A model generated the notes under the pieces. The model searched no databases, was not told the DNA's origin, and was given only the letters and a program-made list of their open reading frames with translations. Shown here in pieces: positions 1 to 11,084 of a stretch of 64,000 bases of DNA. A program made the position numbers and the translations under genes. The DNA is taken from positions 1 through 64,000 of the forward strand of contig MEDY01000297.1 of assembly GCA_001724265.1 (NCBI GenBank), read 5' to 3'. Each line of letters starts with the position of its first letter. The first letter of the stretch is position 1. Source of the DNA: Rhizaria sp. SCN 62-66 (taxonomy: Eukaryota; Rhizaria, unplaced).

Positions 1-2
1 AG

Positions 3-95
3 GCTGGCCGTGTCGGTCTCCGCCACCGCATCACCAAGGAGGACGCCATGAAGTGGTTCCTCGCCAAGTTCCAGGACTCCCAGATCAAGGATTAA
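3..95 (+). CDS. 3' end of an unidentified protein (partial)
   Basis: An open frame enters from the left edge and runs 30 codons to a TAA at 93-95. The tail contains KEDAMKWFLAKFQDSQIKD. Codons are GC-rich at the third position, like the other genes here, and the sequence turns AT-rich right after the stop. I do not recognise the family from this short piece. The 5' part lies outside the window. Confidence 0.6.
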   Translation, partial: AGRVGLRHRITKEDAMKWFLAKFQDSQIKD

Positions 96-917
96 GCGCC
101 TCAACTCCGTGACGCTTACTCATAATGATGGCGTCTGAACAGCAACAACAACAGCTGCTGTTGCTGTCCGGGCGTTGTTTCTTCGATCGAAAACGCGCAA
201 AAGGATCTCCATTCTCGTCAATTCTTTTGCAAAATTGGGTGTGAAAATAAAAAAATATCAAATTCAAAACCTGTATTCCTCTCTATTGTATCATCATTCC
301 GTCTTGCGACCCTCAATGAGAGTGCTAGTGAGCTTGCGCTGCTTCGGCCCCAGTCGGCTGGCCGGTGAGCCGAGACCGAGCGGATCGAGGAGAGCGGGGC
401 TGATTTGACATAAGTGTTACACGCGCCAACTCCATTGGAAGCGCGGTTTGGCTGCAGTTTGAAATGACTCGTTGCATATAGTACTTGCTATTTCAATGTT
501 TTGCTCGTTGGCGATTGTCTTGTACGGCGTTTTCCGCTTTGCGAAGCGTGGCAGGTTGGATTCGCTTGCTGTTGCGAATCAGGTTCTTTACTGCTCTGTC
601 CCACACTCTGCTCTTCACGGCAATGCATCTTAGGCCAAATTTTGTTTTTGAATTGCAGCATCACTCACTAAAACACTCTGATTTTTTCTTTCTACCTTCA
701 TATCCCCCATCGTTTCCGCTGCCGAAGTCCGTCGCCTCTCCTCACCTACTCGACAGAGAGCCCAGGTGCACACCGCGCAGCCCTCGCTCGGTTCCCCGCT
801 TACTGTCTGCTCTCTCGCGTCCTTTTCCCCCTGCGCAGCACCTCCCACTGCGTCACCCTCTCCGACACCAGCACCTCCGCGGTTTTTCTTCCCCCTTGCC
901 GCCCTCTCCCGTTTGCG
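96..917. other. Intergenic, leader of the CNB-RGS gene
   Basis: No convincing coding sequence. The last 200 bases are rich in C and T on the + strand, as seen ahead of several other start codons here, and probably include the promoter and 5' leader of the next gene. Confidence 0.5.
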
Positions 918-3900
918 ATGGGTTGCGTCTTTTCCGATCAGCGTGACTTTAAGGTTAGTCCACAGCCTTTTTCACGGTGATAAATTCAAAGAACCCCACA
1001 CTTTCACGTCTTCACTCCTTAGCATTCCGACGTTTTTTTACGCTTCAATGTCTTTGCAAACTCGTATTTCCCCATACCATTCTTATGCCCCTGTTCTATA
1101 CCCATCTTTGCGTCTACGTCTGTTGCCAACCTCATGCTTTCCACGTTGCCTCGCTTCTGCTCGCCTCCACAGGTCAGCGCGTTCCAGCGCACGCGTTTCG
1201 CGTTGGGCATGCGTCCTGAGGACATTGAGCAGCTGCAATCTGCGCTCAAAATCGCGCACTACGAGGCGGATGAGGCGCTCTTCGTCGAGGGCTCGCCGGC
1301 GAGTCACTTCTACATCCTCATCGAGGGCGAGGTCGAGCTCAACCGCCTCAACAAGGAAGGCGTTGAGGAGTTCGTCATGCTGCGCCGCGCTGGCGACTCC
1401 GTGGGCGACTCGGCGCTGTCGCACGACCCCAACGCCAAGTACAGCGTGACAGCGCTCGCGGCAGAGCCCACCTCGGTGCTGGTGGCCTCGCGGGCCGACT
1501 TCGCGTCCTTCTTCGCGCGCAATCGCCCCGAGCTGCGCAAGGAGTGGGAGTCGATGCTCGGCGAGAGCGTCTTCCAGTGGCTGCGGCGCGTCGACTTCAT
1601 GAAGGACATCCAGGACTGGCTGCTGCTGGTGCTCGCGAACCTCTTCACCTACGTCGTCGCAGTCCCCGGGCAGCGCGTGATCAAGCAGGACGTGGCTGAC
1701 TCGCGCTCCATGTTCATCGTCGTCAAGGGCAAGCTGCGTGAGCACCACCGCGAGTCGGACGAGCTCTCGGTTGCGTTGGGCGATATCCGGCCCGGACAGT
1801 ACTTCGGCGAGATGGCCATGATCATCGACATCCCCCGCATGTCCACCGTCGAGGCCGTCGAGCCCACGCTGCTGCTCGAGCTCCCCGTGTCCAGTTTCCA
1901 GGACTTCCTCAACCTCGCGCCCCAGGTCCAGTCCGTGTTTGCCGTGCTTGCCAAGCACCGCATCACACACCAGATCGAGAAGTCGGCTGTGCCCTTCTTC
2001 CGCTCTATTCCCCAGGTACGCATCGCACGCTGTATCACAGACGTTGAGCTGTATCCACAGTGTATATGCATGTTTTTGGGGTAATTATATGATTTTCAGT
2101 TTTATATTGTGTTTATTTGGCGAAATATTTCATTTTTGTATCAAAATACTAACATATATACCATATACCTATATCTTATACTCTGACGCACACACAGGAA
2201 CACATGTCCGAGCTGGCCGACGCCGCTGACCTGGTCCACGCCGAGCCGGGCGAAGTGATCATCCACGAGGGCGAGACGTCGTCGAGCTTCTACCTGATCA
2301 TGTACGGCGAGGCCGATGTCGTGGTCAAGGGCACCACGGTGGCCACGCTCAAGGTTGGCCAGTACTTCGGCGAGGTCGGGCTCGTGTCCGACACGCCCCG
2401 CACGGCCACGGTCGTCGCGCGCAAGAAGTCCGTTCTCTTCGTGTTCGGCCGCGAGGAGTTCGCGTCCTTTTTCAACGGCCACCCGGAGGCCTACGCCGAG
2501 TTCACGGTCAAGCTGCTGCGTGACAAGACTAGCATCGAGCCCATCCTGGCACACCCGGTCACGCGCTCCTTCCTCCGCAGGTTCTGCGAGAAGGAAATGT
2601 CCTCAGAGAACGTCGACTTTTACGGCGTCGTTGAGAGCTTCCGCCGCCACGCCGTCATCCTGCAGTACGTTGACTTACAACCAATAACAAGAAACTACTT
2701 TAAATGAAGATTGATGTTTATCAATGTGAATTTGCGAAATTATATGACGCTTATAGTTTTCGATACTTTTGTAAAATATTTACCTCCGACATTGTAACCT
2801 CACCGATATATCCCCACTTATGTTTTTTTCTTCTTTGTTTCCTCCCTGCGCAGATACGAGTACGAGACGCGCGTGTGGGAGCGCTACGTGCGCCAGCAAG
2901 AGGGCCACCGCCGCTCGCTCTTTGCCTCCGGCGGCTCCTTCAACGCCGGCAGCGGCCACCCCGGCGCGGCTGCGAAGCCTGCGCTTAGACAGTGCGCGGA
3001 CGCCGAGGCCGTGGGGCTCTACAGCGTGGGCCCCGACACCGAGGGCGGCGCCAGCAGCGGCAACGGCAACACGGTGCGGCGGCAGAGCATGGCGACGCTG
3101 ATGGCGCTGGCCGAGCTGGCGGCGGCATCGGCGGCGCACGCTTCACTGGCCATCCCCGACGACGTCACGGGCACGGCCTCGAGCGCTGGCGCCCCTGCAG
3201 GGTTCACGGGGCCCGCCGCCGCCGCGCCTGCGGGCTCGGTCACCGGCTCTGGCTCTGGCTCCGGCTCCGTCATCCACAACATCTACACCGCGAGCGGCAA
3301 CACGAACACAAACACGGCCACGGGCGCGCACGCCAGCAGCGTTACGCCCGCCGGCCTGGGCTACACTTACTCCGGTGCATCCCACCACACCAGCGCCAGC
3401 GGGACCACGGCTAACAGCGGCAACTCCAGCTCGGGCGCCGCGGGCGGGACCTCGGTCTCGGGTTCCGGCCTGAACCTCCCCGCGGGCGCCCTTGGCTCCG
3501 CGTCCGGCGCGCCGTACTACATCGACGACCCCTCGCTGGCAGCCTCAGGTGCGTTCGACCTGCCGCGCCGGCCGCAGAGCACGTCCAAGCTGATGCGCCA
3601 CATCACCGGCGCCGGCGCCAACAGCGGTACGCTCACAGGCAGCGGCGGCAGCACTGTGGGCTCGGCCAGCAACACGCTCGCGGGCCGCAAGGACGGCTCG
3701 CTGTCGATTGTCAACAACAGCTACACTGTCAACACGAGCGGCGTCGCGGGCGCCGCGGGCCCCGGGGGCGCTAGTCCCATCGCGGGCGCCGGCAGCTTCA
3801 ACTCTAACGCCGCCACGGGGAACCCCGCTTTGCGGCTGCCGTCGCGCTCCACGGCGCAATCGCATTCGCTGCGGCCGCTGCAGCCGCAGCTGCCGCTGCC

Positions 3901-5845
3901 CAGCGTCGTCGTCAGCTCTCGCGACTCGCAGTCGCTCTCGTCGCAGTCGTCCGCGTCGTTCAACAACGGCAGCAACCCTGCCGTGAGTCCCGGCGACGTG
4001 CAGCTCACGGACCTCAGTCCCTCGAGCGCCAACGCTGCCCACGGCACTCGTGGGGGCGCTCATGGGGTCGGTCCCTCCGGTTCCCCGGCGCCGCCCGCGC
4101 AGCCGCTGCCGCCGCGCCCGCCCGCGGGCTCGTCGATGACGCTCACGCCCACTTCTGCCTCCCACAACAACAACGCTCACAGGAACAACATGGTGAGCGT
4201 CCAGGACTCTGTCGACTCCGAGGGCGATGTCATTTCCCCCTTGCCCGGCGGCGGCAACGACCTGGCCCGGATCCCGGGCGTCGGCCACGGCGGCGGTGAC
4301 CTCGAGGACGGCGCGCGTGGCGCTCACGGCCAGTTCGACGACGTGCAGGGCCGGCCCCAGGGCTCGAACCGCTCACAGTCGCTGCACGTACACCCGTCGC
4401 TGCTCTCGCACACGCGCAACAACAACAACAACGGCGGCGGCGGCAGTGCGAGCGTCAACGCGGCCCGCAACAGCAGCAGCGGCGGCGCGAACCCCGGGTC
4501 GTTCTCGACGACGACGCCACCGTCGCTGCCGCTGCCGATGCTGCCGCCGCAGCGCCCCGAGCCGGCGATGCCGCGCAAGTCGCTGATGCTGCGCCACATG
4601 ACCTCCCCGTCGAGCGCTAACGGAGGCAACGCCGGACCCACGGGTTCCGGCAGCGCGCGCGGCTCGCCCCCGGCCGCGGGCGCGCACGGCCACTTCCCGC
4701 CCAACGACTCGGCCGCCGCGGCCGCGACCCCCAGCGGCGGCAGCCAGAGCTACAACGCGGCACGGCTGTCGCAGCTGTTGGACCGCGCCGCCTCCGTCCC
4801 GCCCGCCGCGGGCTCCGGCGCCGGCGCCCTGGCTGGCATCGAGCCCCTCGCGGTGGTCCACGAGGGCGCCTCCCCGGTCTCCGGTGGCGGCAACGGCTAC
4901 AGCAACAGCGTCAGCGTCAACGTCAACGTCAACGTGAACGCCGTCCACAGTGCCGCCGCGAGTCCGCTCCACGCCTCGGCCGCGCCCACGCCGTGCTTCG
5001 GCTCCAGCTCCCACGGTACCGGGGGCAACAACGGCACCATCAGCGCGGGCCCCGCGTCCCCGACGGCCGGCGGCGCGACCCGCGGGTTCCGCTTCGACTA
5101 CCGGCTGTACTCGTACTCGCGGGCGATCATGGAGCCCGACGTCTTCACAGGCAAGACGCTGGCCGAGGCCGCGGTCGAGGTTTGGCGCAAGTATGTAGAG
5201 CCCGGCAAGGCCGACTACGAGGTGAACCTTAAGTCGAGCAACGTGAGCGCAGTCAAGACGGCGCTCAAGACGTACTTAGACGGGGATCTAAGCACCAAGA
5301 CGCCCATCGGCGCGGCTCCCGGCTACTATACCACGTATGGCATCACCTCTGACAACAATGACGGCACTGACGCCAAGAGCGACGAGACCAACAGTAGCAA
5401 CAAGCCGAGTAGCTCAGCTGCCTCTGCCGCCGCCCCCTCTGCCTCCGCCGCTTACGACCAGGACGCCGACGACGAGGCCGTGGCGTCTGCGCTGCAGTTC
5501 GACGACGAGGGCTACCCGCTCTTCCCGCCGCCGCCGTCGTTCGTGGGGCTGGACCCGCTGGTGTTCGAGAGCTCGCAGACGGAGATCGTGTTCCTGATGC
5601 GGGACACGCTCGCGCGCTTTAAGGCCGCGCCGCTCTTCTCCGAGATGCTCGCCGCAATCGGCTCCTACGACGTCGCCACGCAGTCCCAGGGCTGGGCGGC
5701 AGACAAGGTCGCGCAGTCGCTGCAGAACACCGGTACTGGCAGCGGCGGCAGCGGCAACAACCATAGCAGCGGCACTGGGAGCAGCAGCGGCAACGGGGCG
5801 GTGACGCCGTCGCACGCCAACATGCGCCGGACGACCATGGGCTAA
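918..5845 (+). CDS. Triple cyclic-nucleotide-binding protein with split RGS domain
   Basis: Four exons: 918-953, 1173-2015, 2198-2664 and 2854-5845; 1,445 residues, TAA stop. The 12-codon first exon encodes MGCVFSDQRDFK, a classic MGCxxS signal for N-myristoylation at Gly2 and palmitoylation at Cys3, so membrane attachment is expected. Three cNMP-binding folds follow at roughly 27-135, 150-270 and 296-390. The first has a degenerate phosphate-binding cassette (VGDSAL). The second (FGEMAM...PRMST) and third (FGEVGL...PRTAT) keep the Arg that binds the nucleotide phosphate. Residues 412-470 (FLRRFCEKEMSSENVDF) match the first half of an RGS domain. The second half (VWRKYV...YEVNL near 1238, then FESSQTEIVFLMRD near 1355) comes only after about 700 Ser/Gly/Ala/Asn-rich residues. 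Inferred role: a cAMP- or cGMP-sensing regulator of G-alpha GTPases at a membrane. The exon joins keep frame; the function is inference. Confidence 0.85.
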
Positions 5846-7627
5846 GTGTGCTGCTGTGAGTTATCAACTTACAACTGTAAGGGGGTAAGATTTCTTAGAT
5901 ATGATCTAAGAGAGTACTTAGACTGGGTTATGACTGCCCAGAATAACTACTGGTACAATTGAGGTTTTGCAACATGCTTGATGTGAAGTATGTTTGCAAC
6001 ACTAAGTGCGAATTTCTACAATTAAGAGCTTACAAACTTACGATGGATGCATTATTTTGTCTTGTGTCTTCATGGTACTGACCTGATGATCGTAATTGTA
6101 ACTGCTGTTTCTGTTTCTGTCTCCAATTTCTGCTACCTGCCGACACTTTCCTGTGCCCATCAGGCCTCTTGTCTGGGAGGTCTATGTCGTTCTCCATGTT
6201 CATAGTAGCCATTGTCAATCTGGCTGAAAAATCAGATATGTTATATTTGACAGCATCAAATATACAGATCTAAGGAATTAAATTGAAGAGAGATCCTTCA
6301 ACCCGTCCCCCCTCGTCAAAATCCTTCCGGGCATCATGAAGCTGTCAGCAGGTATCTGTTGTTCCTATTCCTCGTTTCTATCTTCCCACGCAAGTCTCTC
6401 TAGCCAGTCAGGTCAGTCGTCTTGGTCTCTTTTGCCTTGCCACGTCACGCTGCTTAGAGCCACTTACACAGTAGTTATAGACTACCCACGGGCTGTTGTC
6501 ACTTTGTTCACTTGTTCAGAGTCACAACTCAGCGTTACTATTACTGAATTCCAAACGACTACGTAGATGTTTATTTCTTTTGACTCTCTTCTTTTTTTCC
6601 TGTGCTGTGTCAGATCTTTGTATTTGACTCCATTTCTTTCCGTTTTACGATAATTACAACAATATACCACGAAGTTTCGTTTCTATTCAATCCCCCGTTG
6701 TCATTGCTTTGCGGTTGCTCGTTCGTTTGCTCACATGATCGTTTGGGTTTTGTTTCTAACGATTTGTCTTTTAAATAGTGAGTCATGCAGAAGTATAAGA
6801 GAGTTATATGTGTGTAATATTGCAGGTTGCTTGATTTATTCTGCTTTTACTCCTGTGTGCGTTCGATGTCTGTTCAATTAGTCTTGTTTTCTTTACCTTG
6901 CTTTTGTACTTTGTTGTTCTACCTGGGTGCTGTCGCGATGATTATTGCTTGCTGCCACTGCTGTTTTTGTGCGAAGTTACTGCCGTAGTTGTGTGCACGC
7001 TGGTGATATGGCGACTGAAATCGCCGTATCACTGCGGTAGGTGCTGCTGGTGCTGTTGCTGCTACTGTTGCAACTGTTGTTAAACAGTTGTAGTGGCAGC
7101 CACAATCACACTATGACTGCCATAGTTGTTATCACAACTGTCGGCAGCGCGTTTTATCCGTATCACACACAACTGTCACTGAAATTGCGATTTCTCACAA
7201 TGAATGGCAGGAGTGCCTTAACTTGCTTTTATGTTTTATGTTAATTTTTTTTCTTCGTTGTATCGTGCTTCTGCTTTGAGTTTTGTTTTAAAAAAATTGT
7301 TTTTGCCGTGGCTTGATATATTTTCACGTTTGGTTACCGCCTTGTTGCGCTCCATACACACCATATCCCACATGACTTCGTTCTTTCGAACGTTTAGTTT
7401 AGTTCGTAGTTGATATGAGCCTGCTTAAAAGCGGGTGATATAACGATTATACTGTATTTTTTTTTGTTATTAACATTATTTTCGGATGTTTATATTTTCA
7501 AAACTAACATATAATATCATTAATATGATTATTATCCCTTTTAAATAAACTTCTCCAACTCATCCCAAAGATCGATCATTGGCTCCGATCCCGCCCTGAC
7601 GCTCAGTAGTAGAAGCGTTGCCCTTGC
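5846..7627. other. Intergenic, AT-rich
   Basis: About 1.8 kb between two genes whose 3' ends face each other. Only short AT-rich chance ORFs are present; I see no exon-like GC-rich block, RNA gene or repeat family. Confidence 0.5.
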
Positions 7628-8953
7628 TTACATGTGCTCGGCACTGCCGCTGGTGGCGCGCATGCGGTTGCCGCCGTTGCTGCGGAAGTCGCCGTCGCCG
7701 TCATGCTCGCGGTCGCGGTCGCGGCGGCGCATGGCCATGTCCATGCGCACGTTCTCCAGGCCCTCGACCTGCACGCGCGCGCGGAACTCCTCGCGGCGCT
7801 TCGAGCGCTGCGCGAGCTTCTCCTGTAGGGCCGCAAGGCAAAAGCAAAACGAGCAAATGAGAGAGAGAGAGAGAGAGAGAGAAGTATGAGGATAATCACG
7901 TGATGAAGATTGCTGTAGCTCAATTTTGAAGAACATTGACACAAACATAAATAGCGACATAATACGCGACTGTTAGTATCCGCCGCAGTTATCTATATGC
8001 CGTCAAATCTTCGACGTAAGAATGTAAGAGAGACGTACCTGGTGCTCCTCGAGCTCCTTCTTGACGAGCGACTTGTTGACCTCCATCGCCGTGTCGAGCA
8101 GCGGGAACACGCCCGCGGTCACAGGAACCCAGCCCACGTAGTCAGGCGCCTGGTAGCGCACCATAAACTGGTATGCGCCGTAGTGGTCCAGCGCCTCGGC
8201 CTCGGGGTGCATGACGATGTCGGCGGCCGAGACGTGGTGGAACTTGGCGTCGCGGATCACAGCTAGGATGTCGGCCTTGGTCACCGGGTTCACCACCGCG
8301 AGGGACTCGCTCTTGGCGTTGACGGCCTGGCGGCGGAAGCGCCAGTTGAGGCGCTGGATGACGTTGGCGCCGGCATCAAAGAACGGGTGCTTTGGGCCCG
8401 AAAGCGCCTCCTGCTTGGACGCGGCGTCGGCGTCGGCGTCGGCCGTGGCGAGCGCCTCGACGTCGATGTTGTGGCGCACGAACATCAGCTCGCGGTTCTC
8501 GGGGGTAGCGTAGAGAGCGAGGCCCTTGGGGATGAGGTGGTTGCGGCCAAAGCCGTGCTTGACATGAATCTTGTCGCCAAGCTTACCGAGGCCGGCAACG
8601 TCCTGCAGAGAAGAGAAACGCGATGCGATGCGGGAATGGGGTTGTGTTCGATTGAGGGGAATGATGCGGGGCAAAATGAAGAGAAAATAGGAAAATAAAA
8701 GTATATTTGTGTAGAAGAATGAGTAAAGTAAGTACACCAACGATTTCATGCCGATTTAAGTTAATAGTAGAGCGACACAAAGGTGATAAGCAAGGCTTGC
8801 GTGAGGATGAGGAAAGCCAGAATGCAAGAACGCTTGAGAACGTACCTGGGTGAGGTAGACGGAGAGAGGGGCCTTCTGCGTAGCGGTACGGAGAGGAATA
8901 GAAATGACGCGCGACATAGCCGTCGCAGCGGCACGGCAGTGCGTACGAAGCAT
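7628..8953 (-). CDS. MRPL9: Mitochondrial large-subunit ribosomal protein bL9m
   Basis: Three exons on the minus strand: 8953-8846, 8602-8039 and 7822-7628; 288 residues, TAA stop. The first exon encodes a 36-residue, Arg/Ala-rich N-terminus without acidic residues ([16 protein letters not shown]...), typical of a mitochondrial presequence. The second exon opens with [20 protein letters not shown] and [10 protein letters not shown], the bL9 signature that contacts 23S-type rRNA. The rest is longer than bacterial L9 (about 150 residues) and ends in a charged Arg/Asp-rich tail. Both introns are phase 0 and begin GTACGT. The start at 8953 is preferred over an in-frame Met further upstream because it gives the cleaner targeting peptide. 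Role: structural component of the mitoribosome. Confidence 0.85.
7857..7883. repeat. (GA)n microsatellite
   Basis: A run of about a dozen GA dinucleotides inside the second intron of bL9m (CT repeats on the sense strand), close to the 3' splice site, where it may serve as the polypyrimidine tract. Confidence 0.8.
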
Positions 8954-9470
8954 GGTTGTGTTGTGGGTTGTGGCGAGGAGCGAACGACACCGAGCGGGGA
9001 AGGGCAGAGGCTTAAAAGAGAGACACAAAGGACCTTATCCGCGACGGATGGAGGAAGTTTGAATCAACTACTCAAAAAAGAGCGTGGAAAACAACCCAAC
9101 TCTTTTCACAAACTCTCTATCAACGGAAGTTCCCCGTCACCACAGACATTTTCCCGCGCACCGCGCCCCAAACACACGGGCTCCAACCGGTCCGGCTTAG
9201 CTTTTTTGAGAAGAGTGGCTCCGAGCAGCGCTCGCACCCTCATCTGGTCTCACCTCACAGAGATAAATAAAACTGATCAAATATTTGTGCATTGTGTATT
9301 TCTATATTATTCTGTATCATATATCATTTTCGTGCCGATAATCGATCCACTTCATCATTTACCATCGCAACGTTTCCTGTTTCCCCCTGTTCAGGCCATT
9401 CACAATTCTGTGATCCGCCGCTTCTTCCCCGCGACATGAATACTTGAGCTGTTTCACTATCACTCTCACG
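8954..9470. other. Upstream region of bL9m
   Basis: This holds the likely promoter and leader of the minus-strand bL9m gene. A 218-codon + strand frame crosses it but runs antisense over the bL9m first exon and lacks a family match, so I treat it as chance. Confidence 0.4.
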
Positions 9471-10348
9471 ATCATGATGTTTCAGCAGTGGCGTTTTGCG
9501 ACGCGAGCTTACAAACTCCGCCCCCTCGTCTGGCTGACTTAAGGTCCTTCAAGCTCAATCGCAAGAGCGAACAGGCAAGCATTGTAAAGGAAACGGCCCC
9601 CATGCTCAAAGCTTGATGCTCTACTTGCGCTCGCTAAATTGCAAGCTGCGACTGCGAAGCTCGCATACGCAAAGGCTCAAGTCGAGTTTCAGGCTGAGAT
9701 TCAGATGGCTTCGCTGGAGCCCTGAAAGCGAGGCGATGCCCAAAGATAACATTGAGGTAACTAGTCAGTCGAAACAGAGTCAGTTCGTGCAAGCGAAGAC
9801 ACACTCAAAAGAGCTTAACGCGCTTCTTCGAAGCGCTCGCAGACTGTATCTCTCCGACCCTGCTGAGACTGACCCGCAGACTGTGCGCTATACGATTATA
9901 ATCGTCGCAATGCTCGTCGCAATGCGTCGTTTCTCATCGCGGCTTCGAGTCATGACGCTACGCTAACAACTCCGCGATCTAGAACGGCAAAAACAGTGAT
10001 GCATGCAGGTTTTACTTCACCGACATTTGGAACGCCAGCCAGATTCAGCAGGCCCTGTCAATCATGCTTAGCGACTGCGGCTCGGCGGGCCACGCAACCA
10101 ATGCTGACGCTGTGGCGGTGGACGAAGGCCTGGTTGGTGGCGATGTGCGACTGTTGATGTGGAAGTTTCGCCGCAATCATGAGATGTTCAAGGAGGGTCG
10201 TATCCTCGTGAGCGACAGCCTCGATGACCCTTTTCGTCCAGCTTCTGTTGCTTCCACGGTGAGTCGCATGGCGGACGATGACTTCGAGCTTTTAGGTTCT
10301 GTCGCCAAGGGTCTGGAGAAGATTTGTATCGACGGTGAGGATTTCTAA
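9471..10348 (+). pseudogene. Decayed ORF region, possible mobile-element relic
   Basis: Coding-like pieces lie in three successive frames. One piece is a heptad-like Ala/Leu/Gln-rich segment near 9615-9720 (AKLQAATAKLAYAKAQVEFQ). Another frame covers 9720-9966. A third is open from 9956 to a TAA at 10346-10348, provided the TAG at 9980-9982 is read as sense; it includes RFYFTDIWNASQIQQALSIM. Codon bias is intermediate and no Met start or splice sites join the pieces cleanly. I do not recognise the family. A broken retroelement or host gene is the simplest reading. Confidence 0.3.
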
Positions 10349-11084
10349 ATGTCGATCTTTTGCTTTGCAACAGTATTCTGCGTCCTACGACATGTTTGTT
10401 AATCGGAATCACTGATCAATCAATGTGTGGTGAAACAGCTTTTCGCTTTTATATCAAATTTAGTCATCACATGCAGAATAAATTTTTCAAACGTATGACA
10501 AAAAAGGTTACCATTTTCCGATACAACGGGTTTGTATCTCGACATCATATTGTATAGGCATGCATCTCATCTCTATAACATATTTGCGCCAAGGTTCGGG
10601 CATGCGTCTCAAGAGCCGACCGATCTCTGGGAGAGCCGACGTCATTGTGATTAGTCGCCAGCGCGCGGGCCACTATACCTCCATCAATGCGGGCATTGGC
10701 CGCAGTTTGCGAAACAACCCACGCTTTGACACAACTTCATTTCTTTAATTTACCATCAGGCGTTGTCTTGGGGTCGATATCTGTTCCCTCGTTCCACCTC
10801 ACATCCACACTGTGGCCCTCAGCCTCAGCTTCTCACTCGCCTTTGCTCGAACCTTACGCATCCATAATTTGCTTCTGAGCGACAAAATCTCACCTGACCT
10901 TGTGATTTCTTCATTTTAAACCCTGCCACACTGCTTGCATGTGCACTGATGCCGTTATTTGCGCTCTTCCCGCGTCATCTCTCCCCCAGCTTTCTCGACT
11001 TTTCTCTCTCTCCAGCAAGAGTGCACCCACAAGGCCAAGGCACCGCCTGACTGCACGGCTCGATCCGCGTCTGTTGATCGTTTA
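10349..11084. other. Intergenic, leader of the giant membrane protein gene
   Basis: No supported gene. The 120 bases before the next start are C/T-rich and include a tract ending in CTCTCCAG near 11018, which could be a 5'-UTR 3' splice site. Confidence 0.4.

Noticed and set aside
1083-1970. 295-codon minus-strand frame over the CNB domains
   Set aside because: Antisense shadow; the + strand encodes recognisable cNMP-binding folds.
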